In this document: one piece after another, positions 9,149 to 18,646 of the stretch
How positions within the stretch are numbered: the first letter of the stretch is position 1
Layout: each line of letters begins with the position of its first letter
DNA from: Nocardia vinacea
Lineage (GTDB): Bacteria > Actinomycetota > Actinomycetes > Mycobacteriales > Mycobacteriaceae
Direction: 5' to 3'
DNA length: 64,000 nt
NCBI RefSeq assembly: GCF_035920345.1
Contig: NZ_CP109149.1
Location: forward strand, 1,178,001 to 1,242,000
Position numbers and translations under genes: made by a program
The notes under the pieces: model-generated
Told to the model about the DNA's origin: nothing
Seen by the model: the letters and a program-made list of their open reading frames with translations, nothing else
Database searches by the model: none

Positions 9149-9783
9149 CAGGTCTCCTTGGTAAGGGTGTCCAAAATCGTTGGGTCGGTTAGGAATCCCT
9201 GGGTGTAGAGCTCCGCGGCGGGCAGCATGAACTCCTCGCTCAAGGTGCGAACGAGCTTGCGGTAATCCAGCTTTTCGCCGCGTTGCTGCAGCAGGGTGAA
9301 GTACAGAACGGTCGCGCCGACATTGACCATCGTCAGATATTTGGCCCGCGCGGCCGGATCACGGCTCGGCTTGAGGGTGCCCGCCTCGACGCCTGCCTGG
9401 ATGTAGTCCTCGGCATCCGAGATCATGTGCTCGAGCAATGATTCGGCCAAGGGTCCGCCCGCCTGCAGGCTGCGCACCATGTAGGCGACCAGCGGGCCGT
9501 AAGCCTCGATCTCGGACATCGCGTCGAGCATGCTTTTCGCGACGTTCGTCTCGGTGGCGGTCTTCCACTTCTGGTCGCGGATCAACTCCAGCACCCGCTC
9601 GTCGCAGGCGGCCCGCAGGCCGTCCTTGGAGCCGAAGTGATGGTTGACCAGTCCGGGGGAGACACCGGCCGCTGCGGCGATGGCGCGCACTCCGACCTGG
9701 AATCCGTTGTCACCGAACACCTCGATCGCGATATCGCGAATGCGGGCGGCGGTGGTGAGATCCGAATTCGGGGTCGGCGTCAC
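9148..9783 (-). CDS. TetR-family transcriptional regulator of the ABC exporter
   Basis: 211 residues. The N-terminal helix-turn-helix is typical ([20 protein letters not shown], then [20 protein letters not shown]), and the C-terminal ligand domain is variable. It is the first gene of the operon with the ATPase and permease, whose gene it overlaps. Two near-identical palindromic half-units at 9829-9864, just upstream of its start and in the gap before the divergent acyl-CoA enzyme, are a good candidate operator. It is therefore most likely an autorepressor released by the transporter's substrate. Confidence 0.9.
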   Translation of the reverse strand: MTPTPNSDLTTAARIRDIAIEVFGDNGFQVGVRAIAAAAGVSPGLVNHHFGSKDGLRAACDERVLELIRDQKWKTATETNVAKSMLDAMSEIEAYGPLVAYMVRSLQAGGPLAESLLEHMISDAEDYIQAGVEAGTLKPSRDPAARAKYLTMVNVGATVLYFTLLQQRGEKLDYRKLVRTLSEEFMLPAAELYTQGFLTDPTILDTLTKET

Positions 9784-9828
9784 GCGGCGCCTCCTAGTTG
9801 GGCGGGTCCTTGCGATACGGCTCTCTGG

Positions 9829-9864
9829 TTGAACACATGTTTAGTATATTAAACACGCGTTCAA
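9829..9864. promoter_or_regulatory. Tandem TetR-type operator
   Basis: TTGAACACATGTTTA (9829-9843) and its inverted partner TAAACACGCGTTCAA (9850-9864) form a 15-bp imperfect inverted repeat around GTATAT. Each arm is itself a near-palindrome of the form TTGAAC-N4-GTTTA, so two adjacent dimer sites are likely. The AT-rich centre may also contain the promoter -10. It lies 45 bp upstream of the TetR start. Confidence 0.75.
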
Positions 9865-10014
9865 TGGTAAAGCAAGAGTTTGGCGAAGATGTCGTGTCAC
9901 GATATTTGAGACGACAGAATGTGCTGGTCAGCGCCTTGGAAGTGGGCACGGAGGATGGCATGCCACCGGCGCGGACTGGCCGCCGGGGGTGGGCGAAAGA
10001 CTAATGTCGGTGCC

Positions 10015-11967
10015 ATGGCTGACACCGAGAACCCCTCGACATCGGACCACCTCCGCGACGCACTCGATGGCCCATGGCGCGCGGTTCGCGCCGAGGCCAG
10101 GGTGCAACTGGCGGGAGATCAGTTCACCGGCGATCCCTATCTCGACTACCACGCGGCGCGGGCGCGGGTGCTCGAGCAGATGCGGGCGATCGCGTCGATG
10201 GGCTACGCCGAGCGTGGTTTCCGACGCGAGAACGGGGGCACGGGGGAGCCCGGTGAGGCGGTGGTCGGGTTGGAGATGTTGGCCTACGCCGATCTGTCGC
10301 TGTGGGTGAAATCAGGTGTGCAGTGGGGGTTGTTCGGCGGGGCAGTGGAGAACCTCGGGACCGAACGGCATCGCGATGTGGTCAAGCGGTTGATATCACT
10401 GGATCTGCTCGGCTGTTTCGCGATGACCGAATCCGGTCACGGCAGCGATGTCGCGAATCTGGAGACGACCGCGACCTACGATCCGCAGTCCCAGGAGTTC
10501 GTCGTCCATTCGCCGACACCGTCGGCTCGCAAGGACTACATCGGCGGTGCGGCCGAACACGCCGGGATGGCAGCGGTTTTCGCGCAGTTGATCACCGAGG
10601 GGACGAGCCAGGGCGTGCACTGCTTCCTGGTGCCGATCCGGGATGAACACGGCGCCGACCTGCCAGGTGTGACCACCTACGACGACGGCCTCAAGGGCGG
10701 CCTGCTCGGTGTCGACAACGGCCGCATCGTCTTCGATCAGGTCCGCATCCCTCGGGAGAACCTGCTCAACCGGTACGCCGACGTCGCGCCGGACGGCACC
10801 TACAGCTCGGATATCGAGAATCCCAGCCGCCGATTCTTCACCACGCTGGGCACCTTGGTGCGCGGGCGGGTCAGCGTCGGGGGTGCGGCCGCGGCCGGTG
10901 CGCGGGTGGCATTGAGCATTGCCACGCGATACGCACTGAAGCGCCGCCAATTCTCGGATCCGGACAGCGGCCAGGAGACCTTGCTGCTCGACTACCGCAG
11001 TCATCAGCGACGGCTGCTGCCCTTGATCGCCCGGTCGTATGCGCTGGCCTTCGCGCAGAATGATCTGGTCCGCCGTATGCATCTGGTGCAGACCGGTCAG
11101 GATCTCGATCCGGGCGCACAGCGCGCCCTGGAGAAGCGGGCCGCCGGACTCAAAGTCGCACAGACCGGATTCGCCACCCGTGCCATCCAGGAATGTCGCG
11201 AAGCCTGCGGCGGCGCAGGCTATCTCACCGAGAATCGGCTCGTCACACTGAAGGCCGATACCGATGTGTTCACCACCTTCGAGGGCGACAATGTCGTACT
11301 GACCCAGCTGGTGGCCAAGGAACTGCTTACCGCCTACTCCGATGAGATCCGCGATCTGGACGCGCTCGGCTGGGTGCGCTTCGCCGCCACCATGGCCGGT
11401 GATGTGGTTCGCAAGCGTTCCGGTGTGCGCCAACTGATCCAGACGCTGCGCGACCGCAGTGACGACACCGTAGACGACGGCGACCTGTCCCGCCGCTCGG
11501 TGCAGCTGCAGTTGTTCGCCGATCGCGAGGACTATCTGGTGCGCACCGCCGGATACCGGCTGCGGGCCCGTGCGAAGGACACCGCACCGTTCGAGGCGTT
11601 CAACAATGCGCAGGACCACATCCTCGCCGCGGGCGCCGCGCATATCGATCGACTGATTCTCGAGGCGTTCATCGAAGGTATTGCCGGAATTGCGGATCCG
11701 GAGGCGCGCGAACTCGCCGAGACCGTCTGCGATCTGTACGTCTACTCGCTACTCGAGGAGAACCAGGCGTGGTTCATCATGCACCGGTTCATGTCGGTGG
11801 AACGTGCGAAGGCCGTGCGTCGCGGTGTCAATGAACTGGTCGACCGGCTGCGCCCGGATGCGCTGACGCTGGTCGAGGGCATGGGTGTGCCGGAGAGCAT
11901 GCTGCGTGCGGCACTGCTGGATGATGCGAGCGTGTTCGATCGGATCAGTAGTCGTACGACGGTGTAG
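10015..11967 (+). CDS. Acyl-CoA dehydrogenase/acyl-CoA oxidase family flavoenzyme
   Basis: About 650 residues, clearly longer than a 380-residue dehydrogenase and close to acyl-CoA oxidases (ACOX). Features are FAMTESGHGSDVANLETTA (flavin-contacting middle domain), the FDQVRIPRENLLNR region, KRRQFSD in the first C-terminal helix, and the ECREACGGAGYLTENR and FEGDNVVL motifs that mark the oxidase branch around the catalytic glutamate. A second helical domain of about 190 residues follows. It should oxidise an acyl-CoA to the 2-enoyl-CoA in beta-oxidation; whether the acceptor is oxygen or ETF cannot be told. The ATG at 10015 was chosen because the open frame further upstream is not family-like. 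It is divergent from the TetR gene and may share its operator region. Confidence 0.88.
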   Translation: MADTENPSTSDHLRDALDGPWRAVRAEARVQLAGDQFTGDPYLDYHAARARVLEQMRAIASMGYAERGFRRENGGTGEPGEAVVGLEMLAYADLSLWVKSGVQWGLFGGAVENLGTERHRDVVKRLISLDLLGCFAMTESGHGSDVANLETTATYDPQSQEFVVHSPTPSARKDYIGGAAEHAGMAAVFAQLITEGTSQGVHCFLVPIRDEHGADLPGVTTYDDGLKGGLLGVDNGRIVFDQVRIPRENLLNRYADVAPDGTYSSDIENPSRRFFTTLGTLVRGRVSVGGAAAAGARVALSIATRYALKRRQFSDPDSGQETLLLDYRSHQRRLLPLIARSYALAFAQNDLVRRMHLVQTGQDLDPGAQRALEKRAAGLKVAQTGFATRAIQECREACGGAGYLTENRLVTLKADTDVFTTFEGDNVVLTQLVAKELLTAYSDEIRDLDALGWVRFAATMAGDVVRKRSGVRQLIQTLRDRSDDTVDDGDLSRRSVQLQLFADREDYLVRTAGYRLRARAKDTAPFEAFNNAQDHILAAGAAHIDRLILEAFIEGIAGIADPEARELAETVCDLYVYSLLEENQAWFIMHRFMSVERAKAVRRGVNELVDRLRPDALTLVEGMGVPESMLRAALLDDASVFDRISSRTTV

Positions 11968-11972
11968 CGGAT

Positions 11973-12611
11973 CTAGGAGTCGATGCGCGGCTGCTCCGCG
12001 AGAAAGCGTTTGGTGAGCTTCCAGCACACGACGACTAGCGCGATCGCCACCGCCGCGCCGCCGACGATATCGGTGGGCAGGTGATAGCCGAGGCCTATCA
12101 TGCCGACTGCGGCGCAGACCAGTGCGACGGTGGCGATCACGATGGTTCCGACGCGCGCCCGCGTCGAGTCGGTCAGCACGACGAACGTGGTGGCGATCGC
12201 GACCAGATGCACGGTATGTCCGCTCGGATAGGCGAGATAGTCGTGCAGCGGTCGATCCCACAGCGGTTTGAGCACCCAGCTGTTGATTCCGACCACGACC
12301 TCGGGAATCACCACCATCGCCACGGCCCGCCGCCACTGCCCCCGATAGCCGAACCAGGCGGCGGCCGCGAGCAATAGCGGGATCAGGATGTAGCCGTTGC
12401 TCGGGATCACCAGCGCCTCGTAGCCGCCGGGATGGTCGTCCAGCGCCGCGTGGATCGGCTGGGCGAGCTCGCGATCCAGATCGCTGGCCGCGCCGTCGCC
12501 GGGAAAGGTCAGCGGCAGCGTTACGGCGATGCCGAGGCCGACGAGCACCGCGCACAGCGCCACGAGGTTCGCTCGTATCCGGGCGAGCCACGCCTCCCAT
12601 TTGACGATCAC
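11973..12611 (-). CDS. PAP2-family membrane phosphatase
   Basis: About 212 residues with six predicted membrane helices. All three PAP2 motifs are present: KPLWDRP, PSGHT, and GYHLPTD with the catalytic histidine. The family removes phosphate from lipid phosphates or polyprenyl pyrophosphates at the outer face of the plasma membrane. The frame is open to 12698, but the GTG at 12611 (VIVKWEAW) places the first helix normally and was chosen. The gene converges on the acyl-CoA enzyme with 5 bases between stops. The natural substrate is unknown. Confidence 0.85.
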   Translation of the reverse strand: MIVKWEAWLARIRANLVALCAVLVGLGIAVTLPLTFPGDGAASDLDRELAQPIHAALDDHPGGYEALVIPSNGYILIPLLLAAAAWFGYRGQWRRAVAMVVIPEVVVGINSWVLKPLWDRPLHDYLAYPSGHTVHLVAIATTFVVLTDSTRARVGTIVIATVALVCAAVGMIGLGYHLPTDIVGGAAVAIALVVVCWKLTKRFLAEQPRIDS

Positions 12612-12884
12612 CGCTCGACGATAGGGCACCCGCGAATAGACACCATCAGTTGCGGGCACACACAGCCGGGGTCGGAGCCGACTCGCAAGTGAGTGCACCG
12701 GCGGCTCCCCGTCAATTTCGAACGGTGTCAGCCGAAGTCGTCCGATGGTGTGAGATCGGCGACAACCTGGACCGTGAGGGGGCCACCATGGTTGACCACA
12801 GATCGGCGCGGCTACCGACTACACATCGCACTCATCGTCGAGCGTCGCCCCAACCACAGTCCGCGGAACGGCCGACTCCCGTCC

Positions 12885-13787
12885 TCACCCCGGCCCGTAG
12901 GTCAGTACCGCGGTGATGACGAACCAGATCACCCACGCGAAGGCGATGAGCATGCCCGCCGCGAGCGTGATGCGCATGAACGCCCGCCCGAGATCCATAT
13001 CGCCGGCCTGCCGCGGATACAGCTTCCACGGGCTGTACCAGGGCGCCTCGATGATCAGGGCCGGCGCGTTGGCGTCCTTTTCGGCCTGCGCCAGTTCCTC
13101 GGCATAGGCCTCCGCCTGCGCCTGGTTCGGGCCGCCGTGCCACAGCGTGATATCGATCGGGCCGAGGAAGCCCTCGTTGACCAGCTCCTGCGGGGCGGGC
13201 AGATAGGGCAGGATGCCCAGGCTGCGGAAGGCCACCGCGACATCGTTGGCCGTCCACAGGTGGATGTTCTTCTCGGAATCGGCCAGCGTCTCGAAATAGT
13301 GCCGCAGCCGTTCCGGATCGCTGCCGAGGATCACATCGAAACTCGGATCGCTCCACTCCTGTTTGACCGACAGCTCGGCGCCGCGCAGCGGCACGATCAG
13401 CGCGACACCGTGCACCGCGCGCTGACCGAGACCGCGCGCGGCCAGCCAATTCTGCAGTGCGAGTGTGTGTTCGCGCGATTTGTCCAACGGGGTGCGGCGA
13501 TCGCGGGCCTCGCTGGCGATCGGTTCGCCGGAGATCGTCCACGGACCGCTGAGCGGCACCTCCAGCACGCCGTCCTGCCGCGCGACCAGCGCCTCGGTCT
13601 CGATCACCACGCAACTGGTCGGGGTCCAGACCACGGCGTCGAACTGATGCAGCCGATCGTTGTGGAACAGACTGCAATTCACCGTTGCGACGCCGTGCGG
13701 GCTGGTCGGATCCTTCCAGGTGCGCAGCCAGTCGATCAGCGCCCGCTCGGCATTGGTGCCTGCCGGGTTCTGTACTCGCACGAGCAT
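12885..13787 (-). CDS. NERD-domain-like membrane-anchored protein
   Basis: 300 residues. The N-terminal half has the nuclease-related-domain pattern: a G.N.AER core (NPAGTNAERALIDWLR), then FDAVVWTPTSCVVIETEAL, where the restriction-enzyme-like acidic residues would fall, and later HGVALIVPL. The end has one strong transmembrane helix (about residues 270-293). NERD proteins are suspected to act on nucleic acids or their processing, but function is unproven here. The gene stands alone; 273 bp downstream of it, before the PAP2 gene, hold nothing recognisable. Confidence 0.7.
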   Translation of the reverse strand: MLVRVQNPAGTNAERALIDWLRTWKDPTSPHGVATVNCSLFHNDRLHQFDAVVWTPTSCVVIETEALVARQDGVLEVPLSGPWTISGEPIASEARDRRTPLDKSREHTLALQNWLAARGLGQRAVHGVALIVPLRGAELSVKQEWSDPSFDVILGSDPERLRHYFETLADSEKNIHLWTANDVAVAFRSLGILPYLPAPQELVNEGFLGPIDITLWHGGPNQAQAEAYAEELAQAEKDANAPALIIEAPWYSPWKLYPRQAGDMDLGRAFMRITLAAGMLIAFAWVIWFVITAVLTYGPG

Positions 13788-13877
13788 TCGCGACCGCCCT
13801 TCACGTCATCACTCGATGGTGGCAAGGATACGGACAACACTGCCCGGTTCGCCGCGCCTACGACCAGACGCGGCGTG

Positions 13878-15269
13878 TCACTGCGGTTGTTCCGCAGCGA
13901 TCTTTCCAGCCCGCACCGCATCGACCAATTCGGTGTGGTCGGCCTCGGTCCGATCGGCATAGTGAACCGCGAAGCGCGCGACGGCATCCTCGAACGCCTC
14001 ATCACCGTCGAAATACCCGGCGAGCAAGCGCGGATCGAGGGAACGCGAATGCGCACGAGCCAGTAGCGCACCGGCCAGCCTGCCGTAATCGTCGAGATCG
14101 TCCGAGGACAACTCCGCCGGATCGATACTGCCCTTCATATTGCGGAACTGGCGCACCGTGAACGGCAGTTCGCCGGTCTCCAAGCGCAGTGTGGTCCAGC
14201 CGAGCAGGATATCGGTTTCGGACTGAACCAGCCTGGCGCCCTGCACGATTCGCTCACCCTCGTGCGTCGGCGGCGCCGCGGGCAGGAACGGCGCCAGGGC
14301 CGACGGATTGGCCTGTTTCAGCTGCAGCACCAGCGCCTCGCCCGCATTGCCGTGCAGCAGCGCCACATAGCTGTGCAGTCCGACGCTCCCGGTCCCGACA
14401 ATGCGGAAGGCGGTGTCGGACACCGCGAATCGGGCCAGCAGATTGCGCCGGGACTCGCGTAACGTATCGCCGTAGCGCTCCAGTCCGTCGATGATTTCCT
14501 CGGCGACCTCGGCGTCGACCGCCGTGAGAATCGGTGGGTCACTGACGAATCGGTGCTTGCTGATCCCGGTCTCGTGGTCCTCGAGATGTTCGGTCCACTT
14601 CTCGACCACCTTGGCGCTGGTGTTCTTGCGCGCCTTCTTCGCAGCCTTCTTGAAGTCGTCGAGCAGATCGTCGGCCCTGGCCCTACTGATGATCGACTCG
14701 TCCGGCAGCGCGCTCCACGATTCCAGGAACGGTTGCTCGGCGAGATGATCGATGGCGAGGCGATAGCTCCGGGCCGCATCCCGCGCGGCCCGCAGGCAAT
14801 CGTCTTCCGCCGCACCGCCTTCGCGGCCCGCCAGCACCAGACTGGCCGCGAGCCGCTCCAGATCCCACTCCCACGGCCCGACGATCGTTTCGTCGAAATC
14901 ATTGATGTCCATGACGATTTCGCCGCGCGACGTCCCGTACAGACCGAAATTCGCGGCGTGCGCGTCACCGCAGATCTGCGCGGGCACGCCGGTATCCGGA
15001 CTGCCCGCGAGATCGGCGGCCATCAAACCGGCGGCACCGCGATAGAAGGTGAACGGTGAGGCGAGCATGCGACCGACCCGCAGCGGAACCAGATGCGGCA
15101 ACCGACCGGCATTGCTCGCGGCGATGAAGTCGAGCACATCCGGTCGCGTGGACCAGGTGACCGCTCGATCCCGGGCACTGACCGGAACCCGCTGACGCAG
15201 CGCCCGCCCGCGGGCGTGCACGTCCTCGGCAGGAACAAACGAGCGAAGATCAATACCACTGTCCAACAC
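13878..15269 (-). CDS. DUF2252 family protein (kinase-like fold)
   Basis: 463 residues, normal for DUF2252. Family motifs are FYRGAA, then GDAHAANFGLYG (resembling the H.D..N catalytic-loop pattern of aminoglycoside-kinase-like folds), then DINDFDETIVGPWEWDLERLA (resembling a metal-binding D). RNMKG and ARAHSRS occur near the end. The role is unknown; phosphotransfer is an inference from the motifs. The start lies next to a fold-back repeat (15284-15428), which may affect its promoter. Confidence 0.85.
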   Translation of the reverse strand: MLDSGIDLRSFVPAEDVHARGRALRQRVPVSARDRAVTWSTRPDVLDFIAASNAGRLPHLVPLRVGRMLASPFTFYRGAAGLMAADLAGSPDTGVPAQICGDAHAANFGLYGTSRGEIVMDINDFDETIVGPWEWDLERLAASLVLAGREGGAAEDDCLRAARDAARSYRLAIDHLAEQPFLESWSALPDESIISRARADDLLDDFKKAAKKARKNTSAKVVEKWTEHLEDHETGISKHRFVSDPPILTAVDAEVAEEIIDGLERYGDTLRESRRNLLARFAVSDTAFRIVGTGSVGLHSYVALLHGNAGEALVLQLKQANPSALAPFLPAAPPTHEGERIVQGARLVQSETDILLGWTTLRLETGELPFTVRQFRNMKGSIDPAELSSDDLDDYGRLAGALLARAHSRSLDPRLLAGYFDGDEAFEDAVARFAVHYADRTEADHTELVDAVRAGKIAAEQPQ

Positions 15270-15283
15270 TGTGTCATTTTGCA

Positions 15284-15428
15284 GCGCCTGCGGCGCGGCG
15301 TGTTCGCGGCCCCCGGTGTCTCGCGTCCGAGCCGTCGAGACTCGCGACTTCGTCGCATGCGCTTCGACGGCTCGGACGCGAGACGGGCCGCGAACGTCGC
15401 TCGTAAGACTCGCTCCGTGGTGGTCGAG
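15284..15428. repeat. Fold-back repeat, copy A
   Basis: This is one of three long copies of a dispersed element (others at 20693 and 50520). GTTCGCGGCCC (15302-15312) pairs with GGGCCGCGAAC (15385-15395), and GTCTCGCGTCCGAG (15318-15331) pairs with CTCGGACGCGAGAC (15371-15384). It ends in TCGCTCGTAAGACTCGCTCC. It has no coding function and lies between the DUF2252 start and the oxidase stop. Confidence 0.9.
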
Positions 15429-15466
15429 CGAGATGGGTATCGGGGTGCCTAACGCACTCAGGCTGC

Positions 15467-17161
15467 TCAGGTAGCGGGTACTGCGGGATCGACGGGTGTG
15501 ATCGGCAATCGCAGGGCGCCGGGGGCGGATGCGGGCACCGTCGGATGGTTCGGGGCGACGGGGGAGATCCGCTGATATGCCGAACCCAGTTCGGGGCGCG
15601 GATCGGCCTCGTTCTTATTGGGCCAGAAGGCCATTGCGCGCTCGGCCTGCGCGGTGATCGTCAGCGACGGATTGACACCGAGGTTTGCCGTCACCGCTGA
15701 ACCGTCCGCGACATGCAGCCCGGGATGTCCGAATACCCGCTGATACGGGTCGACCACGCCGGCCTCCGGACTCTCGCCGATGACACAACCGCCGATGTAA
15801 TGCGCGGTGGCCGGGATATTCAGCACATCCATGATCAGGCCGTGGGTATCGCCGTTCACCTTGGCGCCGAACCGTCGGCCGATATCGTGCGCCAGCGGAA
15901 TCCAGGTCGGATTCGGTTCGCCGGTGCCCTGTTCGGTCTTCAATTGCCCGCGCTTGCGGTAGGAGGTCAGCGAATTGTCCAGTGACTGCATCACCAGCAG
16001 GATTACCGACTTCTCCGAGGCATGGCGGGCATTGAGACTGCGCAGGAAAACCAACGGATGCAACACGATTGCCAGCAGGAAGCGCAGGAATCGGAACGCC
16101 CCGCCGTCCACGATCGGCACCGACATCGGGAACAGCGCGTTCTGCCCCTTGCCGTAATGGCAGACCTCGATGTGGGTATCGGCCTCTGGATGGATCGAGG
16201 AGGTGATCGCGATGCCCTCGGCGAAGTCGCTGCGCGAGCGGCTCACGACATTGAGGATCGCCTCGGAATTGCTGCGGGTCAGCTCACCGAGGCGCGGCGA
16301 CAGATCCGGCAGTATCGCCTCGTCGCGCATCTTGTGCAGCAACTTCTGCGTGCCGAGCGCCGCACCGGAAAATACTACCTGCTCGGCGGTAAATGTCTTG
16401 CGCTGCTTGCGGATCCAGCGATCTGAGCGCTCGGTCTCGACCGCATACCCACCGCCGGACAGCGGCCGGACCGCGGTCGCGGTGGTCAGCGGGTGTACCT
16501 CGGCACCCGCCTTTTCGGCCAGATACAGGTAATTCGTCGTGGTGGTGTTCTTGGCATTGTTCGGGCAGCCGGTGAAACATTGTGCGCAATGCACGCAGCC
16601 GCGGCGGTGCGGACCCGCGCCGCCGAAGTACGGATCCTCGACCTCGGTGCCCGGATCGGCCTCGTTGAAGAAGACACCCACATTGGTCGGGTGGAAGGTA
16701 TGGCCGACGCCCAGATCGTCGGCGATCTCCTTGATCACCTCGTCGGCGGGTGTCATCCGCGGATTCGGGGCCACGCCGAGCATGCGCTGCGCCTGGTCGT
16801 AGTAGGGCGCCAGTTCGGCCTTCCAGTCGGTGATATGGGCCCACTGCTTATCGGTGTAGAAGTTCGGCAGCGGCTCGTAGAGGGTGTTGCCGTAGATGAG
16901 CGAACCACCGCCGACGCCCGCGCCGGAGAAGACCGCGCATTTACCGAGCACACTGATCCGCTGCGGTCCGGTCAAACCGAGCCGCGGCGCCCAGATCGAT
17001 TTGCGCACATTCCAATTCGTCTTCGGGATATCCTCGGCGGGCCAGCGCCGTCCGGCCTCGAGCACTCCGACCCGGTATCCCTTCTCGGTCAGGCGCAGCG
17101 CACTGACGCTGCCGCCGAATCCGGAGCCGATCACTACCACGTCGTAGTCGAATGCTGGCAT
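15467..17161 (-). CDS. choD: GMC-family oxidoreductase, cholesterol-oxidase-like (ChoD type)
   Basis: About 564 residues, close to M. tuberculosis ChoD (Rv3409c, 578). The FAD-binding Rossmann motif VVVIGSGFGGSVSALRL begins at residue 8. The GAGVGGGSLIYGN GMC motif follows, and then a CVHCAQCFTGCPNNAKN cysteine-rich segment that the ChoD branch shares. The C-terminal GMC signature HYIGGCVIG...HVADGSAVTANLGVNPSLTITAQAE is split over the active-site region. It should oxidise a steroid alcohol or a related hydrophobic alcohol with FAD. The ATG at 17161 has AGAGGG upstream; the frame extends to 17209 without family sequence. True cholesterol activity of this branch is debated, so the substrate is tentative. 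Confidence 0.85.
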   Translation of the reverse strand: MPAFDYDVVVIGSGFGGSVSALRLTEKGYRVGVLEAGRRWPAEDIPKTNWNVRKSIWAPRLGLTGPQRISVLGKCAVFSGAGVGGGSLIYGNTLYEPLPNFYTDKQWAHITDWKAELAPYYDQAQRMLGVAPNPRMTPADEVIKEIADDLGVGHTFHPTNVGVFFNEADPGTEVEDPYFGGAGPHRRGCVHCAQCFTGCPNNAKNTTTTNYLYLAEKAGAEVHPLTTATAVRPLSGGGYAVETERSDRWIRKQRKTFTAEQVVFSGAALGTQKLLHKMRDEAILPDLSPRLGELTRSNSEAILNVVSRSRSDFAEGIAITSSIHPEADTHIEVCHYGKGQNALFPMSVPIVDGGAFRFLRFLLAIVLHPLVFLRSLNARHASEKSVILLVMQSLDNSLTSYRKRGQLKTEQGTGEPNPTWIPLAHDIGRRFGAKVNGDTHGLIMDVLNIPATAHYIGGCVIGESPEAGVVDPYQRVFGHPGLHVADGSAVTANLGVNPSLTITAQAERAMAFWPNKNEADPRPELGSAYQRISPVAPNHPTVPASAPGALRLPITPVDPAVPAT

Positions 17162-17323
17162 GGTTTCCCTCTCTGAACCGTGCGATAACCGTGTGAGATG
17201 GTTCCACACTCATTCTGTCACCCGGGTCGGTGCGGTGTATCGCACAGCAGGTAGGTACCGAAAGTATGCGCGACCGGCGTGCCCGGATGGCGTGAACCGG
17301 GGTCGGTGCGGTATGCACGGGCT

Positions 17324-18001
17324 GTGACAACCGAATCGGGGAAAACGGAACCGGGCGAACGCGCCGGCTCCGGCGCGGACAACCCGGGAAAAGCGGGCGA
17401 TCCGGCCGCGGGCGGCGTCTTCGCCGACCGCATCTTCACCGTTCCCAATGTCCTGAGCGTGTTGCGACTGGCCGGTGTGCCACTTTTCCTGTGGCTGCTG
17501 CTGGTGGTGCGCGCCGACGGCTGGGCTTTCACGCTGCTGGTGCTCAGCGGCGTCACCGACTTCCTGGACGGCAAGCTGGCCCGGCTGCTCGACCAGTCGT
17601 CGCGACTCGGCGCACTGCTCGATCCGTTCGTGGACCGGCTGTACCTGGTGACCACGCTGGCCGCATTCGTGATCCGCGGGTTGCTGCCCTGGTGGGTCGC
17701 GGTGATCCTGATCGGCCGCGACGCCGTCCTGGCCTTGACTCTTTCGGTGTACAAACGCCGCGAACTGGATCCACCCGAGGTCATCTACCTGGGTAAAGCC
17801 GCCACCTTCGCGTTGATGTCGGCGCTGCCGTGGTTGCTGGCCGGTCAGATGGATTGGGCGCTGGCAGGTTTCGGTCGTGCATTTGGCGGGGCATTCCTGG
17901 TCTGGGGCACGGCGGTGTATGTGTGGACCGGCGTGCTCTACATCTGGAAGGCTTTCGCCGTCGCGCGAGCGATACCGGCTGTGCCACACCGCAGTGAGTA
18001 G
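17324..18001 (+). CDS. CDP-alcohol phosphatidyltransferase family protein (PgsA2-like)
   Basis: About 225 residues. The CDP-OH-P catalytic motif D..DG..AR........G...D...D is complete (DFLDGKLARLLDQSSRLGAL followed by LDPFVDRL). Five or six membrane helices follow. Gene order (next to gcvH-garA) makes it the counterpart of M. tuberculosis Rv1822 pgsA2, annotated as phosphatidylglycerophosphate synthase-like; the exact acceptor alcohol is not certain. The GTG at 17324 is preferred over an upstream GTG; either gives a 35-50-residue hydrophilic N-terminal extension rich in Gly and Glu. It is the first gene of the conserved block and is followed 76 bp later by gcvH. Confidence 0.88.
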   Translation: MTTESGKTEPGERAGSGADNPGKAGDPAAGGVFADRIFTVPNVLSVLRLAGVPLFLWLLLVVRADGWAFTLLVLSGVTDFLDGKLARLLDQSSRLGALLDPFVDRLYLVTTLAAFVIRGLLPWWVAVILIGRDAVLALTLSVYKRRELDPPEVIYLGKAATFALMSALPWLLAGQMDWALAGFGRAFGGAFLVWGTAVYVWTGVLYIWKAFAVARAIPAVPHRSE

Positions 18002-18077
18002 CGATTAGAGTTGCGTGGAACCCGCTGGCGACTGCTTGCAGGTCGCTCGAAAGGTCAGCACGATGAAAGGACGGCCT

Positions 18078-18476
18078 GTGACCCAGACCCCCGAGGATCT
18101 GCGCTACACCGAAGAGCACGAATGGGTGCGGCGGATCGGCCCGACCCGGGTTCGGGTGGGCATCACCGACTACGCCCAGTCTCAACTCGGTGACGTTGTG
18201 TTCGTGCAGTTGCCGGAGGTCGACAAAGATGTGGCCGCCGCGGACAGCATCGCCGAGGTGGAGTCGACCAAGAGCGTGTCCGATATCTACGCTCCGCTGG
18301 CCGCGAAAGTTGTTGCGGTGAACGATGTTCTGGACTCGGCGCCGGAAACGCTGAACACCGATCCCTATGGCGACGGGTGGATCTTCGAGCTCGAATTGAG
18401 CGACGAGTCCGGCGTGGATGCCGCGCTCGGTGAACTACTGGATGCTGCAGGTTATCAAGGAGTTATCGGGGGCTGA
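18078..18476 (+). CDS. gcvH: Glycine cleavage system H protein
   Basis: 132 residues. The lipoyl-domain signature EVESTKSVSDIYAPL carries the lipoylated lysine (Lys65), and YTEEHEWVR at the start and NTDPYGDGWIFELEL near the end are standard. The protein carries the aminomethyl group between P and T proteins of the glycine cleavage complex in the cytoplasm. The GTG at 18078 is preceded by GAAAGGA; the in-frame ATG at 18063 lies on that ribosome site. It is followed by garA, whose product in mycobacteria adjusts TCA-cycle flux, and P protein is encoded 3.7 kb downstream. No gcvT was seen in the window. Confidence 0.96.
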   Translation: MTQTPEDLRYTEEHEWVRRIGPTRVRVGITDYAQSQLGDVVFVQLPEVDKDVAAADSIAEVESTKSVSDIYAPLAAKVVAVNDVLDSAPETLNTDPYGDGWIFELELSDESGVDAALGELLDAAGYQGVIGG

Positions 18477-18646
18477 CCCAGCCTTCCCAGTTCTACCTGC
18501 ACGGGTACGCCCTGGCAGGGTACGGTCGAAGCCAACAGATGTGCCGGTGCTTGGCAACCGGTGTTCTAGCGCCAGGATCCCCAGGTCGTGGCGGTGAAGG
18601 CAGCACCTGCTTGCATGGATAATCAGGTTCGAGGAGGAGAGAAACG

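Noticed and set aside
10396..11643. A 415-codon frame opposite the acyl-CoA oxidase-like gene
   Set aside because: Antisense shadow; the plus-strand gene has complete family motifs.
12612..12884. Possible gene or RNA in the gap before the PAP2 gene
   Set aside because: No coding frame with natural composition, no hairpin and no promoter that stands out.
15271..15474. Short frames inside the fold-back repeats (also at 20711 and 50484)
   Set aside because: All repeats give similar Arg/Ser-rich peptides in several frames because of their inverted symmetry; there is no ribosome site.
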